Positions 15,675 to 23,136 of a DNA stretch of 33,048 bases are shown piece after piece. Under the pieces are notes generated by a model. That model made no database searches. It saw nothing but the letters and a program-made list of their open reading frames with translations, and had not been told where the DNA came from. Origin of the DNA: Candidatus Leptovillus gracilis (GTDB taxonomy: Bacteria; Chloroflexota; Anaerolineae; Promineifilales; Promineifilaceae); contig JADJXA010000029.1 of NCBI GenBank assembly GCA_016716065.1, positions 1 through 33,048 on the forward strand, written 5' to 3'. A program made the translations under genes and the position numbers. Each line of letters opens with the position of its first letter. Positions within the stretch are counted from its first letter, which is position 1.

Positions 15675-16569
15675 CATCCAGACCCAAATCATCAATCTTG
15701 TAGACAGCGCACAGGCCGCCCAACTGCGCCAAGAAAATGCCCTGATTCAAGAAATCGCCCGCGCCTATGAGAATGCCCGGCGCGACTTGTTGGCGCGCTT
15801 CAGCGACCAATTTGCCGCCCTGGGCGACGACCCCACGCCGGAGCAAATCCGCCAACTAGCCAACGACGCCAACCTGATTCGGGCCATCGAAGAACGGCTG
15901 GCGCAGCTAGAACACGAGATGAACGGCATCATCCGCAGCGGCCTGACCGATGTCAGCGACGCAGCCTTCGACCTGGCATCGAAGGAAATCGTACTCGTCG
16001 CCGAGGCGCTGGGCGTCAATCTGCTGCCCTTCGCCCTGGACGCCTTCATGGAACTGACGATTGGCCCGGCCATTGAGCAAGTGCCAGGGCTGATCAGCAC
16101 GCTGCGGGCGCAGCTGCTCGGCACGCTGCGCGAAATGCTGGCCAGCGGCGACCGCTTTAGCGACATCGTGCGCATCGTGTATCAGCGTGAATTGGGCATC
16201 TTCCCCCGCGGCCGTATCTCTGCCGAACTGATGATTCGCCGCGCCGTCATCCAGGCTGGCAACAACAGTAAAATGCTCTACTACGCGCAGGCGCAAAAGC
16301 AAATCCCAGGCTTGCAAAAACAGGTGGTCGCCAGCGTTGGCGGCGATACCACCGACACCTGCCTGCGCGCCCATGGCCAGATACAGCCCTTAGACAAACC
16401 ATTCAACATCGAGGGCACGCCATCCTACGGCCGTCGCCAGATGCAGCCGCCATTTCATTGGAACTGCCGGTCCAGCGTCGCCCCCTACCATCCCATTTTC
16501 GAGCGTACCAGCAGCCTGACCACCCCGGCCATGCAGGCCGCGGCCCAGGCTGAATTAGCCAATAGATAG
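15667..16569 (+). CDS. Minor head protein (MuF/SPP1 gp7-like)
   Basis: Product of 300 residues. The C-terminus carries the MuF signature: DTCLRAHGQ, a loop, then MQPPFHWNCRSSVAPYHP, with paired cysteines and the HWNCRS motif typical of the family. The first 200 residues are mostly helical. MuF proteins sit inside the head near the portal and can be ejected with the DNA; some carry C-terminal toxin domains, but none is present here. Gene order after the portal supports the call. Confidence 0.85.
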   Translation: MPDIQTQIINLVDSAQAAQLRQENALIQEIARAYENARRDLLARFSDQFAALGDDPTPEQIRQLANDANLIRAIEERLAQLEHEMNGIIRSGLTDVSDAAFDLASKEIVLVAEALGVNLLPFALDAFMELTIGPAIEQVPGLISTLRAQLLGTLREMLASGDRFSDIVRIVYQRELGIFPRGRISAELMIRRAVIQAGNNSKMLYYAQAQKQIPGLQKQVVASVGGDTTDTCLRAHGQIQPLDKPFNIEGTPSYGRRQMQPPFHWNCRSSVAPYHPIFERTSSLTTPAMQAAAQAELANR

Positions 16570-16608
16570 ATAACGTGGCGTAGCACGTAAAAAACGAAGG
16601 AGAAAACC

Positions 16609-17127
16609 ATGTCTGACGTAACACCTCAACCAACTAACCAAGCAGCGCCGCCACCGGCCACCGACGCCGCCACCGCCCCGCCGCCCGCAGCCGCCCCCGG
16701 CCCCGTGCCCTATGAGCGATTCGCGGAGGTCAACAAACGCGCGGGCGAGCTGGCCGCCCGCCTGGAAGCGCTGGAAAAACAGCAAAAGGACGCCGAAACC
16801 CAGGCGATGAGCGAGCAGGGCAAGTGGAAAGAACTGGCCGAACAGCGCACCGCCGAACTGGAAAAGGAGCGCCTGGAACGGATCCGCCTCAACGTGGCGC
16901 TGAAAACTGGTTTGCCGGCCGAATTCGCCGGCCGGCTCATGGGCAAAACCGAAGAAGAGCTAACGGCCGATGCCGCCACCCTGCTGCCATTGGTGCGCCC
17001 CCAAACACCCGGCAATCCGCCCGCACCATCGCGCACGCCCACCACGGCCTTCACCGCCGAGCAACTGCGCGACCCGGCCTTCGTCCGCAAAAACAAAGCG
17101 GAAATTCTAAAGCAGAACCGCAGCTAA
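16609..17127 (+). CDS. Scaffolding protein
   Basis: Product of 172 residues: a Pro/Ala/Thr-rich low-complexity N-terminus, then a long charged coiled coil (about 33-95, RFAEVNKRAGELAARLEALEK onward), and a flexible Pro-rich linker with a short basic C-terminus (RKNKAEILKQNR). This is the usual design of capsid scaffolds, which nucleate head assembly through coiled-coil dimers and bind coat protein with their C-terminal helix. It lies between the MuF protein and the capsid gene. ATG 16609 has AAGGAGAAAACC before it. Confidence 0.8.
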   Translation: MSDVTPQPTNQAAPPPATDAATAPPPAAAPGPVPYERFAEVNKRAGELAARLEALEKQQKDAETQAMSEQGKWKELAEQRTAELEKERLERIRLNVALKTGLPAEFAGRLMGKTEEELTADAATLLPLVRPQTPGNPPAPSRTPTTAFTAEQLRDPAFVRKNKAEILKQNRS

Positions 17128-17163
17128 CAAGCAGCTAACAGCCGCTCCTCGTCGCCGGACGTT

Positions 17164-17187
17164 AAATGTGTTCTGGAGCGCACATTT
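17164..17187 (+). other. Leader hairpin upstream of capsid gene
   Basis: AAATGTG (17164-17170) and CACATTT (17181-17187) form a perfect 7-bp stem with a 10-base loop, 43 bases before the capsid ATG. It may stabilise the abundant capsid mRNA; it has no T-run. Confidence 0.35.
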
Positions 17188-17229
17188 ACTAAACAAATTT
17201 ACACACACATCTAACGAGGAGATTCACAC

Positions 17230-18120
17230 ATGGCAACCATTCAGATCGCCGACCTGGGGACCATCCCCACAATCGTAGCCGCCGAAGCGCTTGGCTACCT
17301 CAAAAACAACACCGTGCTGGCTCGCCTGGTAGCCCGCGACTGGGACAACGAGGTCGCCCAGAAAGGGCAGACCATCAAGATTGGCTACCCTGGCAGCCTC
17401 AGCGCCAACGACAAAAGCGCCGAAACCGTCATCACGTTGCAGAACCCGGCCGCCAGCGAATACACCGTCACGCTTAACAAACACAAAGAAGTTTCTTTCG
17501 TCATGGACGACCTGGGCCGCTTCCTGGCCAGCCCAGACTGGTTCTCCATCTACATGGAAACCGCCATGGCCGTCCTGGCCGAGCAGATAGACGCCGACAT
17601 CGCCGCGCTGTACTCTGGCTTCAGCCAGACGATTGACGCCAGCGCCGGGCTGTCTGAGGCCAACTTCCGCCTGGCGCAAAAGTACCTCAACACCGCCAAA
17701 GCGCCGCAGCGCCAGCGCTACGCCGTGCTGCACGAAGACGCCGCCTACGAGGCTACCGGCATCGAGCGTATCGTCAACCGTGACTACGCCGAAACGCTGG
17801 GCAGCCTGGCCGCCGAGACGATGGTGGGCAAATTCGCCGGCTTTGAAATCTTCATGGACCAGGGCATCAAAACCTCCACCACGCAAAAGAACATGTTCTT
17901 CCACCGCAACGCGATGGTGCTGGCTACCCGTCCCCTGGCCGTGGCCCCGGCCGGCATGGGCGTCATGCAAACCATGATGAATGAAGATGGTATCGGCCTG
18001 CGCGTGACCCTATCCTACGACCACGACTACCTGGGCGCAAAATGCACCGTAGACGTGCTGTACGGTGTAGCCGAGTTGCGCGACAACCACGGCGTCGTCG
18101 TCTCCACCGCCGACCTGTAG
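17230..18120 (+). CDS. Major capsid protein (P22-coat-like HK97 fold)
   Basis: Product of 296 residues, expected to be the main head shell protein. The N-terminus (DLGTIPTIVAAEALGYLKNNTVLARLVARDW, then GQTIKIGYPG) and the C-terminal barrel (YDHDYLGAKCTVDVLYGVAEL) resemble the P22-coat-type family found in many siphophages. A strong GAGGAG site sits eight bases before ATG 17230. The 5' hairpin and the repeat-containing hairpin right after the gene suggest an mRNA processed or protected on its own, as expected for the most abundant virion protein. A classic HK97-type capsid with a pro-domain is less likely, as a separate scaffold is present. Confidence 0.82.
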   Translation: MATIQIADLGTIPTIVAAEALGYLKNNTVLARLVARDWDNEVAQKGQTIKIGYPGSLSANDKSAETVITLQNPAASEYTVTLNKHKEVSFVMDDLGRFLASPDWFSIYMETAMAVLAEQIDADIAALYSGFSQTIDASAGLSEANFRLAQKYLNTAKAPQRQRYAVLHEDAAYEATGIERIVNRDYAETLGSLAAETMVGKFAGFEIFMDQGIKTSTTQKNMFFHRNAMVLATRPLAVAPAGMGVMQTMMNEDGIGLRVTLSYDHDYLGAKCTVDVLYGVAELRDNHGVVVSTADL

Positions 18121-18137
18121 TCACAGCCTGATGATGA

Positions 18138-18169
18138 AAGATTGAAGATTGGCAGCAATCTTCAATCTT
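18138..18169 (+). repeat. Hairpin of 7-mer repeats downstream of capsid gene
   Basis: A perfect 14-bp stem (18138-18151 with 18156-18169) around the loop GCAG. The 3' side and the bases after it form a tandem array of the 7-mer CAATCNN (18156-18183). The same motif makes the hairpin at 18585-18623. Confidence 0.65.
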
Positions 18170-18195
18170 CAATCGCCAATCTTGATGAGGAACGT

Positions 18196-18576
18196 ATGAA
18201 CTTCCAAACCAACCGTAATCTAAAAGTGGCCGCCAAATTCACCATCGGCGCTGAGGATACCAACGCCATCAACGTGGCCATCCAACTGCGCGACCGTGAA
18301 AACGGCAATGAACTGACCGAGCGTGTGGCCTTGAACTGGTATCTGGCCAGCAATGCCACCGGCGACGCCATCTCCAGCGCCCCTACAGGCGGCATCGCCA
18401 TCGGCACCGATGGCTTGCTTATCGAGTGGACCAACAATATCTCTGGCCTGGTTGTGTCTGAGGCCGATGGCGACATTGATGTCACCATCACGGACACAGG
18501 CACGCCCACCTTCTACCTGGTCCTGGTTGCCCCAGACGGCAAACTCTACCCATCCGGGGCCATCACCTTTGCCTAA
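18196..18576 (+). CDS. Probable head decoration/structural protein
   Basis: Product of 126 residues with a beta-rich pattern (LKVAAKFTIGAEDTNAINVAIQL, GDIDVTITDTGTPTFYLVLVAPDG), consistent with a small beta-sandwich such as a head decoration protein. The true start is ATG 18196, preceded by GATGAGGAACGT; an upstream in-frame start would lie in the hairpin. It sits just after the capsid gene and is flanked on both sides by hairpins built from the same 7-mer. The role is inferred from place and fold pattern. Confidence 0.6.
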   Translation: MNFQTNRNLKVAAKFTIGAEDTNAINVAIQLRDRENGNELTERVALNWYLASNATGDAISSAPTGGIAIGTDGLLIEWTNNISGLVVSEADGDIDVTITDTGTPTFYLVLVAPDGKLYPSGAITFA

Positions 18577-18584
18577 TTGTTAGC

Positions 18585-18623
18585 GATTGGCGATTAGAGA
18601 TTCCCAATCTCCAATCGCCAATC
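18585..18623 (+). repeat. Hairpin of 7-mer repeats, second copy
   Basis: An 18-bp stem with one mismatch (18585-18602 with 18606-18623) and a CCC loop. The 3' arm is an array of CCAATCN 7-mers that continues to 18631, just before the AAGGAGAA site of the next gene. Confidence 0.65.
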
Positions 18624-18646
18624 CCCAATCTCAAGGAGAACAAACC

Positions 18647-18931
18647 ATGACCACAAAAACCAAAAGCGGCCCCCGCAAAGCCGCAGCCGCAGAACCCGCG
18701 TCGCGCTATTTTATTGTCAACCCCAAAGGGACCATCCATGAATGCGACGCCGACCACGCCAAATGGCGGCTGGGCCAGATTGGCTATCGCCAGGCTACCC
18801 TGGAAGAAGTAAAAGAGCTGATGGCCCGTGGCGGCAACCAGCGCTTCGACGACCCCATCTGTGACCCCTGGTCGCCAGAACCCGCCCCCCTGATTGGCCT
18901 GGAAGCCCTGGACCTGCAAGAAGAAGGATAA
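18647..18931 (+). CDS. Hypothetical virion-module protein, 94 aa
   Basis: Starts MTTKTKSGPRKAAAAEP with a basic flexible N-terminus, then a compact region (SRYFIVNPKGTIHECDADHAKWRLGQIGYRQATLEEVKELMARG). AAGGAGAA at 18633-18640 precedes the ATG by six bases. It lies between capsid-associated and connector-like genes. A small head or neck component is plausible, but the family is not recognised. Confidence 0.6.
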   Translation: MTTKTKSGPRKAAAAEPASRYFIVNPKGTIHECDADHAKWRLGQIGYRQATLEEVKELMARGGNQRFDDPICDPWSPEPAPLIGLEALDLQEEG

Positions 18932-18934
18932 GCA

Positions 18935-19753
18935 ATGGCCCACCCAAACCGGCTCTACAATGGCGACTTTGCCCGCGACCTGAACAATTGGGATGTGGAT
19001 GGCGCGGCCGCGCACATCACCAACCAGGGCAATTACGAATTGGGCGCGGCCAGTTTGCCGTCGTCGGGCAGCGCTATTCAGCAATCATTTTCCATTGGCG
19101 TAGGCCGCCCCTACATGGTGGAACTGGCCCTGTGTGGCGCAAGCGCCGACGGGCAGGCCATCCTGACCATCGAAACCAACGACGAGGAAGCGGTCTATAC
19201 CACCAACCTGCTGTTCAGCGCCGCCGAGTGGAGCCGACACGCTGAGCGGGTGGGCCTGCCCTGGGGCGATTACAACATTCGCGTTGGCTATGTGGATGCC
19301 GCCTGCTACGTGGATGATGTGTCCGTTGCCTACGTGGTGGCTACGCGCCAGGAGTTGGCGCAAAAAACCGCCAACCGCCTGGGGGCACTGGCCGCCAACG
19401 CCGGCTACAGCACCGGGGCAATGCAACAATCGCCAGAAGGCGATTACACCGATGCCATAGATGAGGGACTGCGGGCCGTGGGCGCATTGGACCCGGCCGG
19501 GCGGCCCGACGTGCGCTACGTAGACCCGGAAAACCTGACAGCGCTTTTGGGCGCCATTGAATTGGCGATGCTGCACCGGCTGCACCGCTATTGGATGACC
19601 AAAACCAACTACCAGATCGGCCCGCGCACCGAATACCTCAACCAGATACAGGCGTCCCTGCTGGCCCTGACTGGCGGCGCGGTAGGCGGCCGACCGGCCA
19701 GCGCTGGGCGCGGCGTGCAAACCCGTCGCCTGCGGCATGGAGATACCCTGTGA
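18935..19753 (+). CDS. Structural protein with carbohydrate-binding-like N-terminus
   Basis: Product of 272 residues. The N-terminus (RLYNGDFARDLNNWDVDG, ending with CYVDDVSVAYV near 130) follows the CBM4/9-type galactose-binding sandwich pattern. The C-terminal half is helical (ATRQELAQKTANRLGALAANAGYS, LLGAIELAMLHRLHRYWM) and resembles head-tail connector subunits. It may therefore combine a connector with a surface carbohydrate-binding domain. It overlaps the next gene through GTGA. The split reading is inference; it could be wholly a receptor-binding or adhesion protein. Confidence 0.55.
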   Translation: MAHPNRLYNGDFARDLNNWDVDGAAAHITNQGNYELGAASLPSSGSAIQQSFSIGVGRPYMVELALCGASADGQAILTIETNDEEAVYTTNLLFSAAEWSRHAERVGLPWGDYNIRVGYVDAACYVDDVSVAYVVATRQELAQKTANRLGALAANAGYSTGAMQQSPEGDYTDAIDEGLRAVGALDPAGRPDVRYVDPENLTALLGAIELAMLHRLHRYWMTKTNYQIGPRTEYLNQIQASLLALTGGAVGGRPASAGRGVQTRRLRHGDTL

Positions 19754-20292
19754 GCAGCTACGAACAAACTGTGGAATTTAGCCTGCCGGACAACCCCGGC
19801 GCATCGCTGACCTTTATGCCCCAGGATAGCATCTTGATTAATGCGGCCGGGGAGATTGTGCCCCGCACGGCGCGCACCGCCACCACAGACGACGAGACCG
19901 GCGCAGGCTCCATTGACCTGCCTGTGCCCGACGATACCGGCCGGCGCGTGTGGCGTTGGACGGTGGTTTTGCCCGATGAGGAGACGGGGCAATTTGAGCT
20001 AGGCCGCCACACGGGGGTAGCGCAGCTTAGCGTGCTGCTTACGTTGGGGATGACGCCGCAGCCCGCCTCCCCCGGCTCGCTTGCGGCGTTGATTGCGGCC
20101 TATTCGTTGCCGCAGGCGCAGGTGGATTGGCTGGATGATTTGCCGGTAGTGAAGGGGTATTTGATGCAGCGCACGGCCGTGCCTGCTGGCGAAACCGTAA
20201 CCATACCGGCTAATCACCAGATGGTGGTTGTCGGTGATTTTACCGTTGATGGCGAGTTGATCGCTGTTGGCGACTTGGTGATTCTGGATTGA
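19750..20292 (+). CDS. Phage appendage/structural protein, 180 aa
   Basis: Begins at GTG 19750, overlapping the preceding TGA. The frame is open further upstream only inside the previous gene. The N-terminal half is a beta-rich domain (QTVEFSLPDNPGASLTFMP, RRVWRWTVVLPDEETGQFEL); the C-terminal end carries repeated short strands (GETVTIPANHQMVVVGDFTVDGELIAVGDLVILD) like the small beta-solenoids at the tips of phage appendages. A role in virion attachment is inferred from this and from its neighbours. Confidence 0.5.
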   Translation: MSSYEQTVEFSLPDNPGASLTFMPQDSILINAAGEIVPRTARTATTDDETGAGSIDLPVPDDTGRRVWRWTVVLPDEETGQFELGRHTGVAQLSVLLTLGMTPQPASPGSLAALIAAYSLPQAQVDWLDDLPVVKGYLMQRTAVPAGETVTIPANHQMVVVGDFTVDGELIAVGDLVILD

Positions 20293-20300
20293 GGTAAAAC

Positions 20301-20843
20301 ATGAGCGTAAAAACAAACACGATTGAAGAGCGCACGGCTGATGCCGGTGTGACCATTGATGGCCTACAAATTAAAGATGGCGGACTACCATCTTTGCCCG
20401 GCGCGGGGATTACAAGCGACCAGGCGGCAGCGCTGGCGGCGTACCAGGTGGCACTGGCTGAAGCGGAAACGGGCGATGCACTGCTGAAAACAGCGGGCGG
20501 GGTGGAGTTTGGGGCGGTTAGCGGGGGCGATCCGTATTTGGAGTATGTAGCACTGCTTTCGCAAGTGGGAGGAAACGCGCCATCCGCTGCGGTCCTGAAA
20601 AACACCATCGGTACAATAACCTGGTCTAGAGTGGGGGAGGGAAACTACATCGGAACGCGCACCGGCGCATTTCCAAGTGGGAAAACGGTAGTTCTAGTAG
20701 GTACGGTTATCACAGAGATGATTTTTATGACCGCCGGGCGAGCAAATAATAATCAAATTTCTGTGTCAACAATGGCAAATGATGGGAACTATTACGATGA
20801 CAATTTACAGGAAACTGCCATTGTTATTCGCGTTTATCCTTAG
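20301..20843 (+). CDS. Phage appendage/fibre-like protein, 180 aa
   Basis: The N-terminus TNTIEERTADAGVTIDGLQIKDGG is a pattern recurring in tail-fibre and spike-like proteins of phages from filamentous and environmental bacteria. The central part is Ala-rich and the C-terminus beta-rich with Gly/Asn (GRANNNQISVSTMANDGNYYDDN), as expected for a fibre tip. GAGG precedes ATG 20301. Its last 47 bases overlap the lipoprotein gene in another frame. It probably takes part in host attachment. Confidence 0.6.
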   Translation: MSVKTNTIEERTADAGVTIDGLQIKDGGLPSLPGAGITSDQAAALAAYQVALAEAETGDALLKTAGGVEFGAVSGGDPYLEYVALLSQVGGNAPSAAVLKNTIGTITWSRVGEGNYIGTRTGAFPSGKTVVLVGTVITEMIFMTAGRANNNQISVSTMANDGNYYDDNLQETAIVIRVYP

Positions 20844-21786
20844 TGCCGCCTGCTCCCCGCGCCCGGAGCCGCCGCCCGCACCGCTGCCAACGACGGAAGT
20901 GGGGCAGGAAGAGGCCCCGGAGTATGTGATGTGGCTGCCGGTGGTAGCTTCTGGAAATGCGCCGAAGGCGGGTGTGGCATTTTCTAGCCATACCGATGGC
21001 GCGGCGCGGGTGGCGCTGCTCGGTCGCAGCGTGGCCTACTGGCGTGGATGGCAGGTAGGCGGGTCGTTACCAGGCGACCAGTGGGGCTTAAAGTACACGC
21101 CGTCGCTCTGGTGCGACTTCTTCGCCAGGCAGGGCGTGACGCTGGAGCTACGGCCGCAAATGCACGTACTGGATGCGTTGGGGCCGAATTATGCCAGGGA
21201 ATTACTGTTTCTCAATGAGCCAGACTTGGCGTTTTACGGACATCATGGGCAATGCGAAGTGTCGCCATATCGGGCGGCGCAGTTGTACGCGCACGTGCGC
21301 GAAAAGCTGCCCCATGCCCGGCTCGTTGGGCCGGGCATCAGCCACGTGGATTACCAGAATGATTTCCAATGGTTGGAAGCCTGGTGGCGGGCAGTGGTAG
21401 CCCTGACTGGTGAACCACCAGATATGGCAGCCTGGGATGTACATAATTACATCCAGCAGGGCGATCCGCTCGCCCCCTATGACGCGCTGGAGGCGTGGCT
21501 GGAGGCGCGCGGCGTGGATTCCCCACGTTTTTGGATCAGTGAATGGGGGAGCTGCTCGCCGGCGCGCACACGATTGATGCGGGCGGCCTTCGATTCTGAC
21601 CCGCGCATCGAGCGCCACTATTGGTACGACCAGTACAAGGCTTATTGGGACGGCGAGCCGCGCTGCATGACATTGTTTGAGGAGCAGGGACCGCTGCGGT
21701 TGACTGCCGTTGGCGAGGCGTTCATCGGCGACCGGAACAGCGGTCTATCGGCCACGAATCGGGCATTTACGGAGGCATACCCATGA
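20797..21786 (+). CDS. Lipoprotein glycoside hydrolase (Asl1-like catalytic core)
   Basis: Product of 329 residues. A lipoprotein-type signal (MTIYRKLPLLFAFILSAACS, Cys19, with Ser at -3 rather than the usual Leu) is followed by a Pro-rich linker. The catalytic region has FLNEPDL (Glu141) and WISEWG (Glu249), spaced as the acid/base and nucleophile of a TIM-barrel glycosidase of the Asl1 type. The mature enzyme would be anchored outside the cytoplasmic membrane. It could modify host surface glycans, act in lysis, or exclude other phages. ATG 20797 is preferred over 20779/20782 for GGGA nine bases upstream. It overlaps both neighbours and sits oddly inside the virion gene block. Confidence 0.65.
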   Translation: MTIYRKLPLLFAFILSAACSPRPEPPPAPLPTTEVGQEEAPEYVMWLPVVASGNAPKAGVAFSSHTDGAARVALLGRSVAYWRGWQVGGSLPGDQWGLKYTPSLWCDFFARQGVTLELRPQMHVLDALGPNYARELLFLNEPDLAFYGHHGQCEVSPYRAAQLYAHVREKLPHARLVGPGISHVDYQNDFQWLEAWWRAVVALTGEPPDMAAWDVHNYIQQGDPLAPYDALEAWLEARGVDSPRFWISEWGSCSPARTRLMRAAFDSDPRIERHYWYDQYKAYWDGEPRCMTLFEEQGPLRLTAVGEAFIGDRNSGLSATNRAFTEAYP

Positions 21787-22127
21787 CGGCATCCCTGGCC
21801 GCAACCACCACCGCCAGCACCAAACGCGCCCCCGCCGCCAGCGGCGGCAAAGTCGGCGCGCCGGCCGCCTACCTCACCGGCCTGGGCATCGTGCCCATCC
21901 TGCCCGCCGCTCGCGAACTGACCGAGCAGGCCCAGCTGCAAAATCCCCGCGAGGCCAAACAAACCTTCATCTTTGCCAACAGCGCCAACGCCCTGCCCGA
22001 TGTAGCCGAGGGCGATCTGTTGGTCGTCGCCGGCGTCGAATACCTCATCCACCTGGTCAACGAATGGCCGCGCCCAACCGAAGGCAGTTACCTGGAAATC
22101 CTGATGACCCAAAGGAAAGTGGCATGA
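21783..22127 (+). CDS. Head-tail connector/head-closure protein
   Basis: Product of 114 residues. A flexible Ala/Thr-rich N-terminus is followed by a compact beta region (EAKQTFIFANSANALPDVAEGDLLVVAGVEYLIHLVNEWP) typical of small head-completion or stopper proteins. It overlaps the previous and next genes by ATGA junctions. From here to the tail tube gene the order (closure, gp10-like, terminator, tube) is that of lambda-like siphophages. Confidence 0.6.
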   Translation: MTASLAATTTASTKRAPAASGGKVGAPAAYLTGLGIVPILPAARELTEQAQLQNPREAKQTFIFANSANALPDVAEGDLLVVAGVEYLIHLVNEWPRPTEGSYLEILMTQRKVA

Positions 22128-22489
22128 TTGACGTCAACACAGCCAGTGTAGAAGACATCGAGCGCGTCCAGCGGCAGTTGGCCGAGGTCATCACCCAGGT
22201 AGGCGACGGCGACGGCCTGGAGGGCCTGCTGACGCTGGCCACCATGCAGGCGCTGCGCTTTGTGCTGGCCCACATCGAGGTAGACACCGGCCGGACCAAG
22301 AACAGCGTCTTCCCTACCGTCAAAGGTGGCGAAGCCAAGCTCGCTACAAACGTTTCTTACGCGCCATTCGTCCGCGACGCCGGCCATTCTGAGCAATTTT
22401 TCCGCTACGCGGACCGTGTAGAAGGGCCGCGCATACAAGAATCCTTCGGTCTGGAAGTGCAGGCCAGAGTAAATAGGGCATTCACATGA
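22124..22489 (+). CDS. HK97 gp10-like neck/tail completion protein
   Basis: Product of 121 residues starting MIDVNTASVEDIERVQRQLAEV. It contains the HK97 gp10-like pattern in which DTGRTKNSVFPTV is followed by VSYAPFVRDAGHSEQFFRYADRV (the YA..V..G signature). It joins head and tail. The frame is open back to 21710, but ATG 22124 overlaps the preceding TGA and is the sensible start. Confidence 0.7.
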   Translation: MIDVNTASVEDIERVQRQLAEVITQVGDGDGLEGLLTLATMQALRFVLAHIEVDTGRTKNSVFPTVKGGEAKLATNVSYAPFVRDAGHSEQFFRYADRVEGPRIQESFGLEVQARVNRAFT

Positions 22490-22911
22490 GCATTACCGAC
22501 CGCGCCGCCATTCGCGCCGAAATCTCGGCCCTTTTCGACAGCATTACCGCTGTCGAAGAAAACCTCGCCTACCCACCGTTGGCCCTGGAAGGCAAAAGCC
22601 CGGTGCTGTATTTGCACACCAACGGCACGCTGCCCATCATGCTCAGCCGCCACGCCAACCAGGTAGACCACCAATTCATTGTTACTGTGGCCGTCAACCG
22701 CCAGCGGCATGGCGCAGATGAGGCGGAGAATGTGCTGGATGAGGTGTGGACGGCCGTAACCCAGGCCATCCGCACCACCCCCACAGGCGTCAGCTACATG
22801 AGCCTGGTCATGGACAACCAGCGCAGCACCCCCTACTTCGCCACTGTAGACGGCATCGCCTACCGGTTCGAGGAAATCTATCTCACAGCCCGGTCAAACA
22901 TCACCGGCTAA
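22486..22911 (+). CDS. Tail terminator/completion protein
   Basis: Product of 141 residues with an N-terminal helix (RAAIRAEISALFDSI), a beta core (SPVLYLHTNGTLPIML, DHQFIVTVAVNRQ) and a second helix (EAENVLDEVWTAVTQAI). This is the arrangement of phage tail-terminator proteins that cap the tube. It precedes the tail tube gene and overlaps the gp10-like gene by four bases. Confidence 0.7.
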   Translation: MSITDRAAIRAEISALFDSITAVEENLAYPPLALEGKSPVLYLHTNGTLPIMLSRHANQVDHQFIVTVAVNRQRHGADEAENVLDEVWTAVTQAIRTTPTGVSYMSLVMDNQRSTPYFATVDGIAYRFEEIYLTARSNITG

Positions 22912-22926
22912 GGAAAAGCAAATCTT

Positions 22927-23136
22927 ATGAGCAGAAAACAAGCCCCACCCAATTCAGAACCCGCCATCCCCGCCGCCGCCTACGCCGCTGGCCTGGTCTA
23001 CATCGGCCAAAACGGCGCGCACATCAGCGGCCTGCCCGCCCGCGACCTTTCCCCCGACGAAGTCGCTCTGTTGTCTCCAGAACAGGTAGATGTCTGCCTG
23101 AAATCCAATTTGTACGAGGTGAACAATGAGTCATAA
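22927..23136 (+). CDS. Small tail-module protein, 69 aa
   Basis: Begins MSRKQAPPNSEPAIPAAAYAAG and contains VYIGQNGAHISGLPARDLSPDEVALL. The second half resembles short virion-associated proteins that precede tail tube genes, with the idea of a small beta hairpin plus helix. An AGGAAAAG site precedes the ATG. It overlaps the tail tube gene by 11 bases. Function not known. Confidence 0.6.
   Translation: MSRKQAPPNSEPAIPAAAYAAGLVYIGQNGAHISGLPARDLSPDEVALLSPEQVDVCLKSNLYEVNNES

Noticed and set aside
16572..16590. Small inverted repeat ACGTG/CACGT before the scaffold gene
   Set aside because: Only five base pairs with no other support.
17224..17970. Long minus-strand frame opposite the capsid gene, and similar ones at 13279-13710 and 26491-27258
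   Set aside because: They mirror the codon bias of the plus-strand genes and show no protein family pattern.
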